64,000 nt of DNA from JBKQHQ01 sp052148715 (GCA_052148715.1 JBKQHQ010000193.1:1-64000), one strand, 5' to 3'. Numbered from the stretch's first letter, positions 53,206 to 62,714 are shown. Notes: a model not told the origin generated them from the sequence alone. Numbers and translations are program-made.

Positions 53206-54183
53206 ATGAACCGCAACGCAGTGCCGGCAGCAGTTTGCGACTCGACCCGGTTGCGCGCGGTCCGGGCTTCTGCGGAGAAAGTCTCGACAGAAACGACTTA
53301 TTCAATCGGTCGAGCGACGCTCGTGCATGCCGACTGCTTTGATTGGTTGCGTGGTTGCGCGCCGCACTCGATCCATGCCGTCGTGACCGATCCGCCCTAC
53401 GGCCTCCTTGAATATTCGCCGAAAGAGCAAGCCAAGCTCCGCGTCGGGCGCGGCGGCGTCTGGCGTATCCCGCCCTCGTTCGATGGCCACAAGCGTTCAC
53501 CACTGCCGCGCTTCACGGTCCTCGATGATGAAGATCGACAAGTGCTGCACGACTTTTTCTTTGCGTTCGGCGAGCTTGTCCTGCGGGCGACGGTTCCCGG
53601 TGCAAACGTGATCGTGGCCAGCAATCCGCTCCTGGCGCATCTCGTTGCCGGCGCCATGAGCGCCGCCGGTCTTGAGTTGCGCGGCAATTTGATCCGGTTG
53701 GTCATGACGATGCGCGGCGGCGATCGGCCAAAGAACGCGCACCAGGAGTTTTCCGACATCAGCGTCATGCCGCGCTCGATGTTTGAGCCCTGGGTAATCC
53801 TCCGGCATCCCGTTGACGGCCGCGTGCAAGACAATCTCCGCAAATGGAAAACCGGCGGCTTCCGGCGCCCGTCCCGAGAAAAGCCCTTTGGCGACGTCAT
53901 CAAGTCGCATCCCACACCGAAGAGCGAACGGCTAATCGCGCCGCACCCATCCCTAAAGCCGCAGGGTTTCTTGCGCGCTGTCGTCCGAGCGGCGCTTCCA
54001 CTCGGCGAAGGCCTTATTCTTGACCCCTTCGCCGGGTCAGGCTCGACTCTCGCCGCCGCAAATGCCGTTGGCTACGACAGCATCGGAATCGAAAAGGATG
54101 TTCATTTTGTCACCGTTGCCCGGCAGGCGATCGCTGAGCTCGGCGCGCTGGCTGTACGGGCGATAGAGCCGGTCGGCGCGTAG
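53206..54183 (+). CDS. Orphan DNA methyltransferase (N4/N6 amino type), distinct from CcrM
   Basis: 325 residues from ATG 53206 (GGAAGAAGGGG just upstream). Motif IV TDPPYGLLEY (about 62-71) and the AdoMet motif DPFAGSGST (about 280-288) are in beta-class order. It lacks the CcrM C-terminal domain. No restriction endonuclease gene lies near. The target site is unknown. It sits between the LexA-box radical SAM gene and rnhB, 154 bases after the former. Confidence 0.85.
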   Translation: MNRNAVPAAVCDSTRLRAVRASAEKVSTETTYSIGRATLVHADCFDWLRGCAPHSIHAVVTDPPYGLLEYSPKEQAKLRVGRGGVWRIPPSFDGHKRSPLPRFTVLDDEDRQVLHDFFFAFGELVLRATVPGANVIVASNPLLAHLVAGAMSAAGLELRGNLIRLVMTMRGGDRPKNAHQEFSDISVMPRSMFEPWVILRHPVDGRVQDNLRKWKTGGFRRPSREKPFGDVIKSHPTPKSERLIAPHPSLKPQGFLRAVVRAALPLGEGLILDPFAGSGSTLAAANAVGYDSIGIEKDVHFVTVARQAIAELGALAVRAIEPVGA

Positions 54184-54338
54184 TTTCGTGTTGCAAGGAT
54201 GCGTACGGCGGCCTGGCGGCATCGTTGAGGAGCGCTGGCGGTTCCAGGATCGGCGTACGAAAACTCTTATTATAATACCACGACTTCTCTTCGCACTCGC
54301 CGGTTGACTCGCGCCCCCTTCCGCGCTGAATCGACCGC

Positions 54339-55040
54339 ATGAGTCGACCACCCACCCGCCGCGCCCCCCGTTTGCCGCTCGCCGATGAGGACATCCGTCC
54401 GACCTTCCAGCGCGAGCGTCGCGCCATAAAGCGCGGCGTTTGGCCCGTTGCGGGCTGTGACGAGGCCGGCCGCGGCCCGCTTGCCGGCCCGGTGGTGGCG
54501 GCGGCGGTGATCCTCGATCCCGAACGCATTCCGCGCGGCCTCGATGATTCCAAGAAGCTCACGGCCGAGACGCGCGAGGCACTGTACGCCAAGATCTGCG
54601 TGAGCGCCGAAGTGGCAGTCGCGTTCGCCTCGCCAAGCCGCATCGACCGCGACAATATCCGCCAGGCCTCGCTGTGGGCGCTGGCGCAGGCCGTGGCGGC
54701 GCTGCCGAGCAAGCCGCGCCTCGTCTTCGTCGACGGCTGCGACCGGATCGCGGCCGATTGCGATTGCGAAGCCGTGATCGGAGGCGACGCGCGTGTCGTT
54801 TCGATCGCGGCCGCCTCCATCGTCGCCAAAGTGACCCGTGACCGGCTGATGGCACGGCTCGGCGCGGCGCACCCGGGCTACGGGTTCGAGCGCCACATGG
54901 GCTACAGCGTTCCCGAGCATTTTGCGGCGCTCGACCGGCTTGGGCCGACGATCCATCACCGCCGCTCGTTCGCGCCGGTGGCGGCCCTCTTGGCCCCAGC
55001 CAAGTCCGACGAGGAGCTCGTGCAGCTGTTGCCGCTATGA
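54339..55040 (+). CDS. rnhB: Ribonuclease HII
   Basis: RNase HII cuts ribonucleotides in DNA and RNA-DNA hybrids. 233 residues: GCDEAGRGPLAGPVVAAAVIL (about 36-56) carries the D-E catalytic pair and RGP loop, LDDSKKL, FVDGCD and IAAASIVAKVTRDR, then HPGYGFERHMGY. A 30-residue N-terminal tail precedes the core. The last codons overlap the GT39 gene by 4 bases, so translation is coupled. Gap 54184-54338 shows an AT-rich TATTATAATA palindrome. Confidence 0.95.
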   Translation: MSRPPTRRAPRLPLADEDIRPTFQRERRAIKRGVWPVAGCDEAGRGPLAGPVVAAAVILDPERIPRGLDDSKKLTAETREALYAKICVSAEVAVAFASPSRIDRDNIRQASLWALAQAVAALPSKPRLVFVDGCDRIAADCDCEAVIGGDARVVSIAAASIVAKVTRDRLMARLGAAHPGYGFERHMGYSVPEHFAALDRLGPTIHHRRSFAPVAALLAPAKSDEELVQLLPL

Positions 55041-56596
55041 CCACGCCCCCTCGCGCGGGGCCGATGCTTTACGTCTCGCTGCTCGTCGAGATCCTCCGTG
55101 CACGTCCGACCGCGACCGTTATTGCAGCGGCGCTCACCCAGGCCTTGTTATGGGCAATCGTGCCGGCCCTGTTCTATGCGGCCCCGCCCGGCGAATTGGC
55201 CGAGGGGCTTGCGGTAGGCCACGAATTTCAGCTCGGCACTTATTTGGGACCGCCGTTCGCCTTCTGGCTCGCCGAATTAGCCTTTCGCCCCGCGGGCCTC
55301 ACCGGCGTTTATGTGCTCGCACAGGCGTGCGTGTTCGTCACCTATTGGTGCGTCTTTTTGCTCGGCCGCGGCATGGTGGGCGAGCGCCACGCGGCGCTCG
55401 CCGTCTTGCTGATGGTCGGCGTTTCAGTCTTCACGGTGCCGACGCCGGAGTTTGGTCCCGCAGTGCTCGGCATGGCGCTCTGGAGCCTGATCTTGCTGCA
55501 TTACTGGCGAGTGCTCGGGGACGGGCGCCAGGTCTATTGGTTCGCCTTGGCGATCGAGGTCGGCCTCCTTCTGCTCACCACCTATATCGGATGGGTGCTG
55601 ATCGGATTGCTGGTCGTGTTCACCGCCTCGAACCGCGCGGCGCGTGCTGCCGTCAAGCCAGTCCAGCCGTTGATGGCGGCCGTCATTGTGTTCGTGGTGC
55701 TGGCGCCGCATCTTTTCTGGCTCGCGGCCGAGGGCGATATCACGGTTCCGACCTTCGAGCGGCTGCGCAGTGCCGAGGGCGTCGATACCAATCTCCTGAA
55801 CTGGGTGCGGGTGCTCGCCGGGATCGTCGTGGCGCATTCCGGCATTATCGTTTTGATCGCGCTGGCGAGCGGTTGGCCGCGTGCGCGACCTGAGCGCGCG
55901 CCCGTGGTCGAAGGCACGCAGATTGATCCTTTCGCCCGCCAATTCGTCTATTTCTTGGCGGTGGCGCCGAGCTTGGTCGTGACGCTGTTCGCGGCCCTCA
56001 TCGGGCGCTCGTCGCCTCTCGTCGGGGCGGCGCCGCTGCTCGTACTGTCGGGCCTCGCCATTGTGGTCGCGGCGGGTGAGCACATCCGGGTGCATCGTGA
56101 TCACACGGTGAGCCACGCCTGGAGCGGGCTCTTGCTGGCGCCGCCGGTGATCGCCGCGCTGCTGGTTGCGGTCGTGCCGTGGACGTTCCGGTTCGATCTC
56201 AAGGTGGCCCAGCCGGCGCAACCGATGGGCCGCTTCTTCGCGGAATCGTTCGAGCGCCGCACCGGCCGGCCGCTCGAGATCGTCGCCGGCGATCCGCATC
56301 TTGCGGCGCTCATCGCGTTTTCGGCGCCGAGCCGGCCCCGCGTGTTTCTCGATGCCTCACCCGAGCGCTCGCCCTGGATACGCCGCGACGACATCCTGCA
56401 AAGCGGCGCCGTGATCATCTGGCCCGTCGGCGACGCGGTCGGCGCGCCTCCCGCCGACATCAAGGAACGGTTTCCAGGCCTCATTGCCGAGGTGCCGCGA
56501 ACATTCGAGCGGCCGGTGCAGGGTCTGCTACCGGCGATGCGGGTCGGCTGGGCCGTGATCAGGCCGCAGGCTCCGGCCAAGCGGGCGGAGAGATAG
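55037..56596 (+). CDS. GT39-type (ArnT-like) membrane glycosyltransferase
   Basis: A 519-residue protein with about ten membrane helices and a short C-terminal outer domain. The first extracytoplasmic loop (GHEFQLGTYLGPPFAFWLAELAF) has the position of the acidic residues that activate polyprenyl-phosphate-sugar donors in ArnT/PMT enzymes; the usual D-E pair is only partly present. The sugar and acceptor are unknown. Overlaps rnhB by 4 bases. Confidence 0.78.
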   Translation: MTTPPRAGPMLYVSLLVEILRARPTATVIAAALTQALLWAIVPALFYAAPPGELAEGLAVGHEFQLGTYLGPPFAFWLAELAFRPAGLTGVYVLAQACVFVTYWCVFLLGRGMVGERHAALAVLLMVGVSVFTVPTPEFGPAVLGMALWSLILLHYWRVLGDGRQVYWFALAIEVGLLLLTTYIGWVLIGLLVVFTASNRAARAAVKPVQPLMAAVIVFVVLAPHLFWLAAEGDITVPTFERLRSAEGVDTNLLNWVRVLAGIVVAHSGIIVLIALASGWPRARPERAPVVEGTQIDPFARQFVYFLAVAPSLVVTLFAALIGRSSPLVGAAPLLVLSGLAIVVAAGEHIRVHRDHTVSHAWSGLLLAPPVIAALLVAVVPWTFRFDLKVAQPAQPMGRFFAESFERRTGRPLEIVAGDPHLAALIAFSAPSRPRVFLDASPERSPWIRRDDILQSGAVIIWPVGDAVGAPPADIKERFPGLIAEVPRTFERPVQGLLPAMRVGWAVIRPQAPAKRAER

Positions 56597-56604
56597 GCCA
56601 ACAA

Positions 56605-57447
56605 TCAGAGTCCAGCGAGGGCTTTCTTGATCGCGAGAAAGTCCCGCCAGGCGAGCCGTTTCTGCAGCGGCTGACGCAGCAGATAGGCCGGGTGCAGGGT
56701 CGCTGTCGCGCGGATCTCGCGCGTGCCGGTGTCGTAGGTGAACCAACGCCCGCGCGAACGGCCGATGCCCTCCTTGATGCCGAGGAGCGCCTGCATGGAA
56801 GGCTGGCCGAGGCAGACCAGCACGTTGGGATCGGCGAGCTCGATCTGCCGCCGGATGAATGGCAAGCACATCTGCGATTCTTGCGGTATCGGCGTCCGAT
56901 TGCCCGGCGGCCGCCAAGGAATGATATTGGCGATGTAAACGCCGCTGCGGTCGAGGCCGATGGCCGCCAGCATGCGGTCGAGGAGCTTTCCGGAGCGGCC
57001 GACGAAAGGCAGGCCTTCGAGGTCCTCGTCGCGGCCGGGCGCCTCGCCAACGAACATGATCGGCGCACGCGGGTTGCCATCGGCAAAAACGAGTTGCGTC
57101 GCCGTAGATTTCAGTGTGCAGCCGTCGAAGCGGTCGAGGATCGCGCGCAATTCATCGAGGCTCGACGCGCTGCGCGCGGCCTCACGCGCTTCCATGATCG
57201 CGGCCTCGGGGGAGGGTGGTGCGGCCGGCGGCGGGCGCCCGGGCTGAAGGCCCTGATGCCGATCGCCGAAGGCGGCAACCGTCGACTTCGGCAATGCTCG
57301 GGGTGCGTCCGGCGGGCTCGCTGTGACTGGCGGCACGGTGGTCGCATCGGCAAAACGGTTTTCTGGCGTCTCGGCGAGCGGCGTGTCGACGCCGGCCTCA
57401 AGGTAAAACGCTAGCAGCTCACGGACGGACTTGCGTTCGGCGATCAT
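56605..57447 (-). CDS. Uracil-DNA glycosylase, family 4-like
   Basis: 280 residues. FVGEAPGRDEDLEGLPFVGRSGKLLD (about 141-166) is the family 4 uracil-pocket motif, and HPAYLLRQPLQKRLAW the second active-site motif. IFe-S cysteines: one after the tail, GCTLK, and two downstream (MCLPF, VCLG); the first Cys of the usual N-terminal C-x2-C pair is not seen. An N-terminal 95-residue low-complexity Pro/Ala extension precedes the core. Start ATG 57447. Confidence 0.88.
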   Translation of the reverse strand: MIAERKSVRELLAFYLEAGVDTPLAETPENRFADATTVPPVTASPPDAPRALPKSTVAAFGDRHQGLQPGRPPPAAPPSPEAAIMEAREAARSASSLDELRAILDRFDGCTLKSTATQLVFADGNPRAPIMFVGEAPGRDEDLEGLPFVGRSGKLLDRMLAAIGLDRSGVYIANIIPWRPPGNRTPIPQESQMCLPFIRRQIELADPNVLVCLGQPSMQALLGIKEGIGRSRGRWFTYDTGTREIRATATLHPAYLLRQPLQKRLAWRDFLAIKKALAGL

Positions 57448-57520
57448 GGCCTCGGCTTGAAGCCCTTTCTCGGCAGAGGAAGCTATAGAGCACAATGACT
57501 TTTCCTCGAGGCGTCATCGC

Positions 57521-57615
57521 GCTCTATCTCATGATTGGAGCAAGCTCTTTTCCGAAGACCGGTACCCACCCTCGGGTCAAGCCCGAGGGCAGGTTTTTTT
57601 GGGATGATGCCCTAG
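57521..57615. repeat. Dispersed repeat interrupted by a second palindromic repeat
   Basis: An outer sequence (CTCTTTTCCGAAGACCGGTACCCAC ... TTTTTTTGGGATGATGC) resembles the common 'TTTTCCGAAAACCGGT' repeat of Bradyrhizobiaceae. Into it is placed CCCTCGGG-TCAAG-CCCGAGGG (57569-57589), itself a common repeat unit, followed by seven T (57594-57600). On the plus strand this reads as an intrinsic terminator about 140 bases upstream of the ETF-QO gene. The gap 57448-57742 has no other feature. Confidence 0.7.
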
Positions 57616-57742
57616 CATTTTCAGGAGCGGGGCGACGCTACAATCTGCCGCGGCGTTCGGGCTTCGGTCTGTGTCGTTGCCCGCTCGCGGCAAACGTGAA
57701 AAAACGAATGGTCAACTTGCGCGGCGAAAGTGTGGAGTCGAG

Positions 57743-59395
57743 ATGGCGATTGAATTGCCTGCCCGGGAGGCGATGGATTTCGATGTGGTGATCGTCGGCG
57801 CAGGGCCCGCTGGGCTCGCTGCGGCGATCCGCTTAAAGCAGCTGAATCCCGAGATTACGGTGGTGGTCGTCGAGAAAGGCTCCGAGGTCGGCGCCCACAT
57901 CTTGTCGGGCGCGGTCATCGATCCGGTCGGTCTCGATCGGCTGTTGCCGGAGTGGCGCGAGGAGGACGCGCCGATCACGACGCCCGTCACGCAGGACCGC
58001 TTCTATTGGCTCGGCCCCGCCGGCGCCCTGCGGCTTCCCAACGCATTCATGCCGCCGTTGATGAACAACCACGGCAACTTCATCGTCTCTCTGGGCGAGG
58101 TTTGCCGTTGGCTCGGCAAGAAGGCGGAGGCGCTCGGCGTCGAAATTTTTCCGGGCTTTGCGGGTGCCGAACTGCTTTCCGGCGCCAATGGGGAGGTGAC
58201 CGGCATCGCCACCGGCGACATGGGGGTCGCCAGGGACGGAACCCACAAGGACAACTTTACGCGCGGCGTGGAGCTGCGCGCCAAATACACGCTGCTGGCG
58301 GAAGGGGCGCGCGGTAGCCTGGCGAAGTTGGCGCTCAAGCGCTTTCGCCTCGCCGACGGGCATGACGTGCCGAAATTCGGGATCGGGCTCAAGGAGCTGT
58401 GGCAGATTGCGCCCGAGAAGCATCGGCCGGGCCTGATCCAGCACACGTTCGGCTGGCCCCTCGACAACGGCACCGGGGGCGGCTCGTTTCTCTATCACTA
58501 CGGCGAAAACCTGGTGTCCGTCGGTTTCGTCGTTCACCTCAACTACGCCAATCCGTTGCTGTCTCCGTTCGAGGAGTTTCAGCGCCTCAAGACGCACCCC
58601 ATGGTGCGCGACACTTTCGTTGACGGCCGCCGCCTCTCCTATGGAGCGCGCGCCATCACCGAAGGTGGCTACCAATCGGTGCCGAAGCTTGTGTTTCCCG
58701 GCGGCGCGCTGATCGGCTGCGCGGCCGGCTTCGTCAATGTCCCGCGCATCAAGGGCACGCACAACGCCATGCTCTCGGGCATCTTGGCCGCCGAGCACGT
58801 CGCTGCGGCGCTCGCAGCGGGGCGGGCGAACGATGAGCTGCAAGCCTATGAGGAAGGCTGGCGTACCTCGGATATCGGCCGCGATCTGTGGAAGGTGCGC
58901 AACGCCAAGCCATTGTGGTCGAAGTTCGGAACGACGCTCGGCATCGCGCTCGGCGGGCTCGACATGTGGACCAACACATTCGGCTTCTCGCTGTTCGGCA
59001 CGCTCGCCCATGGCAAACCGGATTACGCAACCTTGGTGCCGGCGCGGCAGGCGACCCGCATCGCTTACCCGAAACCCGACGGGCAGATCACCTTCGATCG
59101 GTTGTCCTCGGTGTTCGTGTCGAATACCAATCATGAGGAAAATCAGCCGGTTCATCTGGTGGTAAAGGATTTGTCGCTGCAGAAGGCATCCGAGCACGAC
59201 GTCTATGACGGCCCATCCTCGCGCTATTGTCCGGCCGGCGTTTACGAGTGGGTTGAGGAGGGCGCGAGCGCAAAATATGTGATCAATGCCCAAAATTGCG
59301 TCCACTGCAAAACGTGCGACATCAAAGACCCGAACCAAAACATCAATTGGATACCGCCGGAAGGCGGGGGAGGACCCAATTATCCGAATATGTAA
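57743..59395 (+). CDS. Electron transfer flavoprotein-ubiquinone oxidoreductase
   Basis: A 550-residue inner-membrane-associated flavoprotein that passes electrons from ETF (fatty-acid and amino-acid oxidation) to ubiquinone. FAD dinucleotide fold VVIVGAGPAGLAAAIRL near the N-terminus; [4Fe-4S] cysteines in the C-terminal ferredoxin domain, CPAGVYEW and CVHCKTCDIKDP. Start ATG 57743 (GTGGAG upstream). The ETF subunits are not in the window. It feeds quinone that the bc1 complex re-oxidises. Confidence 0.95.
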   Translation: MAIELPAREAMDFDVVIVGAGPAGLAAAIRLKQLNPEITVVVVEKGSEVGAHILSGAVIDPVGLDRLLPEWREEDAPITTPVTQDRFYWLGPAGALRLPNAFMPPLMNNHGNFIVSLGEVCRWLGKKAEALGVEIFPGFAGAELLSGANGEVTGIATGDMGVARDGTHKDNFTRGVELRAKYTLLAEGARGSLAKLALKRFRLADGHDVPKFGIGLKELWQIAPEKHRPGLIQHTFGWPLDNGTGGGSFLYHYGENLVSVGFVVHLNYANPLLSPFEEFQRLKTHPMVRDTFVDGRRLSYGARAITEGGYQSVPKLVFPGGALIGCAAGFVNVPRIKGTHNAMLSGILAAEHVAAALAAGRANDELQAYEEGWRTSDIGRDLWKVRNAKPLWSKFGTTLGIALGGLDMWTNTFGFSLFGTLAHGKPDYATLVPARQATRIAYPKPDGQITFDRLSSVFVSNTNHEENQPVHLVVKDLSLQKASEHDVYDGPSSRYCPAGVYEWVEEGASAKYVINAQNCVHCKTCDIKDPNQNINWIPPEGGGGPNYPNM

Positions 59396-59669
59396 CTGAA
59401 TATCCGGTGTTGCATGCACCCGCATTGCCGGGTTCACTCGGGGTCGACTGCGGTCCGGTGAAGCCAGGCCGACGTCTCGGTCCGAGATTGCCGGGAATGA
59501 CTGAAAAATAGGCCCAGCCGGGCGATTCCCGGTCACGATCCTGCCACATGTCCGCTTTCATGCTGCGGTTACGCGGCCTATCCTTGCGAGTGCGGCGCAA
59601 ACAGGCCATGCTTTGGCGCTGGCTGGCGGAGCCAAGGCCGCAATGTCCGCACATGGAGACCACCGACCC

Positions 59670-61529
59670 GTGACCGTCTCGAAAATGCTTCGGCGTATCC
59701 ATTGCGCCGCCCTCCTCACATTCGGGCTCACCTTGCCGCAGGCTCTTGCCGCGCAACAGGTGCCAACCCCGCAGGAGCTGATCCGCGTGTCGCCCGCGGG
59801 CGACTACCTCGCGGCGCGGCATGCCGGTGCCGAGCGGGACGCATCTGCAGCGGCCGCCTACTACATGGCGGCGCTGCGGGCCGATCCGCGCAATCCCGAG
59901 CTGCTCAACCGCGCCTTTGTTTCAGTGCTGGCCGGCGGCGATATCGACGAAGCGGTGCGGTTGGCGGAGCGCATTCTACAGATCGACAAGAGCGACCGCA
60001 TTGCGCATTTGGTGCTGGGCGTGCGGGCGCTGAAGCAGAAGGATTATTCGCTGGCGCGTGCCCAGCTCGGCCAGTCGGTGCGGGGTCCGATCACGGACCT
60101 CGCCGCGACGCTATTGACGGCCTGGACGTATGCTGGCCCCGGTGATCGGGTGGCGCCGGCGGGCGGCCGGACCGCATGCCGGGCGGCGAAATGGCGGCGC
60201 ACCGCGCATGCAAGCAATAGCGCTTGCCGGGCCATCGCCCACGGCGGCGGCACCGGCAAGGCCATCGAGACGGTTGATCACCTCGCCGGTCCGGACTGGT
60301 ACGCCATCTTCAAGGATTTGCATGCCGGGTTGATCCTCGATCTCGCCGACCGCGACAAGGAAGCGGGCCGGCGCCTCGAGCTCGCGTACAGGGCCGACAG
60401 CACGGCTTTGCGCGTGGTCGAAGCCTATGGCAGCTGGGCGTCGCGCAACGAATCGAGCGAGGAAGCGCTAAAAATCTTCAAGCAGTTCGAAGAGCAATTG
60501 CCGCAGCATCCGCTGATCACATCGGCAACCGACACGATCAAGAAGGGCGGCAAGTTGCCGCCGTTGATCGATACGCCGCAAGCGGGCGCGGCCGAGGTAC
60601 TGTACGGTCTCGGCGCCTCGCTTGGGCGGCGCGGGGGCGAGGATGTGGGCCTCGTTTATTTGCAGCTCGCGCTTTACCTCGCCCCCACCCATCCGATGGC
60701 GCTGCTTTCGCTGGCCGATCTTTATGAGTCGATGAAGAAGCCGGAGCTCGCGCTCAAGGCCTATGAGCGGGTGCCGGCGAATTCGCCGCTTCACCGCAAT
60801 GCGCTCATCCAGCTCGCGGTCGACCTCGACTCTCTCGATCGGACGGACGAAGCCAAGAAGCATCTGGACAAGCTGATCACCGACAACCCGAAGGATCTCG
60901 AGGCGATCCTCGCGCTTGGCAATATCGAGCGCGGGCGCAAGCAATTCGCCGAATGCGGTGAGACTTATTCGAAAGCCATCGCCACCTTGGGAACGCCTGA
61001 GAAGGCGAACTGGGCGATCTTCTATTTCCGCGGAATTTGTTACGAACGCGACAAAAAATGGCCGCTCGCGGAGGCCGACCTCAAGAAGGCGCTGGAGCTG
61101 TCGCCCGACCAACCCTATGTGCTCAACTATCTCGGTTATTCCTGGATCGATCAGGGTCTAAACCTTGACGAGGGCATGCGCATGATCCGGCGCGCGGTGG
61201 AGCAGAAGCCCGATGACGGCTATATCGTCGACTCGCTCGGCTGGGCCTTTTACCGGATCGGCAATTTCGAGGACGCGTCCAAGAATCTCGAGAAGGCCGT
61301 CGAGCTGAAGCCCGAGGATCCGACCATCAACGATCATCTTGGCGACGCCTATTGGCGGGTCGGGCGCACGCTCGAGGCGCGGTTCCAGTGGGCGCATGCG
61401 CGCGATCTCAAGCCTGACGCAGAGGATCTGCCGAAGATCGAGCAGAAGCTTAAGGTCGGGCTAACCGATGAGGCGCCGCCGCCGTCCGCGGAGGCCGGCA
61501 AGGCCAAGAAACCCGGTGATGGCGGGTGA
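59670..61529 (+). CDS. Tetratricopeptide-repeat exported protein with an odd internal segment
   Basis: A 619-residue TPR protein. A signal peptide spans about residues 6-28 (start at GTG 59670, GGAG upstream; TTG 59613 and ATG 59643 are alternatives). N-terminal TPRs (AAYYMAALRADPRNPELLNRAF) and C-terminal TPRs (AEADLKKALELSPDQPYVLNYLGYSWIDQG) flank a helical middle. Residues about 160-193 are an Arg/Ala/Cys-rich stretch (GGRTACRAAKWRRT) unlike the rest. It may help assemble envelope proteins; role unknown. The 268-base gap before it shows nothing clear. Confidence 0.85.
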   Translation: MTVSKMLRRIHCAALLTFGLTLPQALAAQQVPTPQELIRVSPAGDYLAARHAGAERDASAAAAYYMAALRADPRNPELLNRAFVSVLAGGDIDEAVRLAERILQIDKSDRIAHLVLGVRALKQKDYSLARAQLGQSVRGPITDLAATLLTAWTYAGPGDRVAPAGGRTACRAAKWRRTAHASNSACRAIAHGGGTGKAIETVDHLAGPDWYAIFKDLHAGLILDLADRDKEAGRRLELAYRADSTALRVVEAYGSWASRNESSEEALKIFKQFEEQLPQHPLITSATDTIKKGGKLPPLIDTPQAGAAEVLYGLGASLGRRGGEDVGLVYLQLALYLAPTHPMALLSLADLYESMKKPELALKAYERVPANSPLHRNALIQLAVDLDSLDRTDEAKKHLDKLITDNPKDLEAILALGNIERGRKQFAECGETYSKAIATLGTPEKANWAIFYFRGICYERDKKWPLAEADLKKALELSPDQPYVLNYLGYSWIDQGLNLDEGMRMIRRAVEQKPDDGYIVDSLGWAFYRIGNFEDASKNLEKAVELKPEDPTINDHLGDAYWRVGRTLEARFQWAHARDLKPDAEDLPKIEQKLKVGLTDEAPPPSAEAGKAKKPGDGG

Positions 61530-61691
61530 GGTGAAAATCTCGCTCATTCCTGTGCAAGCAGCGTAGCGGGGCAGAGGCGGCCGAGCCGTACCTACGCGTG
61601 AAAGCGGCCCGCAAGGGCCCCTTGCTGATGCCCGGTCGCGTCGCCACGGCGGATCCGGCGCGGTGCATCAATCGAAAATTTGGGGCCGCCT

Positions 61692-62609
61692 TTGCCCACC
61701 CTACAGCCGACCGATCCAACAGCGCTGCTTGAGCTTGCGCCGGCGAAGGTCAATCTGACCCTCAAAGTGGTGGGGCGGCGCGCGGACGGCTACCATGAGC
61801 TCGTAAGTCTGGTGGTGTTCGCCGCCTTGGCTGACCGTCTGACGCTGGCGCCAGATGATCGGCTATACCTCGAAGTGTCGGGGCCGAACGCGCAGGCTTG
61901 CGGCGCGAGTGACGACAATCTGGTGCTCAAGGCGGCGCGCGCGCTGGCCGCTGAGATCCGCGACCTGCGTCTCGGCCGTTTTGCGCTCGTTAAACACTTG
62001 CCGGTGGCGGCCGGCATCGGCGGCGGCTCCTCGGACGCGGCGGCGGGCCTCCGGCTCCTTGCCCGAGCCAACGGGCTAGCGTCCGACGATGCGCGCCTCT
62101 TTGCCGCCGCCGGCGCGACCGGCGCCGACGTCCCGGTCTGCCTCGATCCGCGGCCGCGAATAATGCGCGGGGTCGGCGAGCGGCTTTCGGCTGCCCTCGA
62201 TCTGCCGCCGCTTCCGGCAGTGTTGGTCAATCCCGGCGTGGCGGTGCCGACGAAGGATGTGTTTGCGGCCTTGCGCCTATCAGCCGGCGGGCAAGCCCAG
62301 CCGACGGTTTCTGAAGCCGAGCTTCCGAGCCAACGCGAGGCGCTGATCGCGTATGTGGCCGGTCACGGCAACGATCTCGAGCCCGCCGCGATTTCGCTGC
62401 AACCAATCATCGCCGATGTGCTCGCTCTGTTGCGCGAGCAGCGCGGTTGTCGCCTCGCGCGCATGTCCGGCTCCGGCGCAACGTGCCTTGGCCTGTTCGG
62501 ATCGCGCAACGCGGCGCTTGCGGCCGCGCGCGGCATTGAAACCCAACAGCCGCATTGGTGGGTGCGCCCGACGACGCTTTCACCCCGGCCTCGCTCGGTT
62601 GCAAGCTAA
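61692..62609 (+). CDS. ispE: 4-diphosphocytidyl-2-C-methyl-D-erythritol kinase
   Basis: IspE phosphorylates CDP-methylerythritol in the non-mevalonate isoprenoid pathway. 305 residues from TTG 61692 (GGGG 7 bases upstream); TTG 61680 is an alternative. GHMP-kinase signatures: APAKVNLTLKVVGRRADGYHEL (start), LPVAAGIGGGSSDAAAGLRLL (ATP loop, about 100-120) and RMSGSGATCLGLF (motif 3). It lies 162 bases after the TPR gene and may share its transcript. Confidence 0.94.
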   Translation: MPTLQPTDPTALLELAPAKVNLTLKVVGRRADGYHELVSLVVFAALADRLTLAPDDRLYLEVSGPNAQACGASDDNLVLKAARALAAEIRDLRLGRFALVKHLPVAAGIGGGSSDAAAGLRLLARANGLASDDARLFAAAGATGADVPVCLDPRPRIMRGVGERLSAALDLPPLPAVLVNPGVAVPTKDVFAALRLSAGGQAQPTVSEAELPSQREALIAYVAGHGNDLEPAAISLQPIIADVLALLREQRGCRLARMSGSGATCLGLFGSRNAALAAARGIETQQPHWWVRPTTLSPRPRSVAS

Positions 62610-62714
62610 GCGGCTGAGGGGAGGCCGCTGCGGCAATGAGTCCGGCCGTCTAATGTAAGACGATCGCAACGATCGTTGATCAGCCGGCTTTAAGCGAACC
62701 ACCGGGAGATATCC

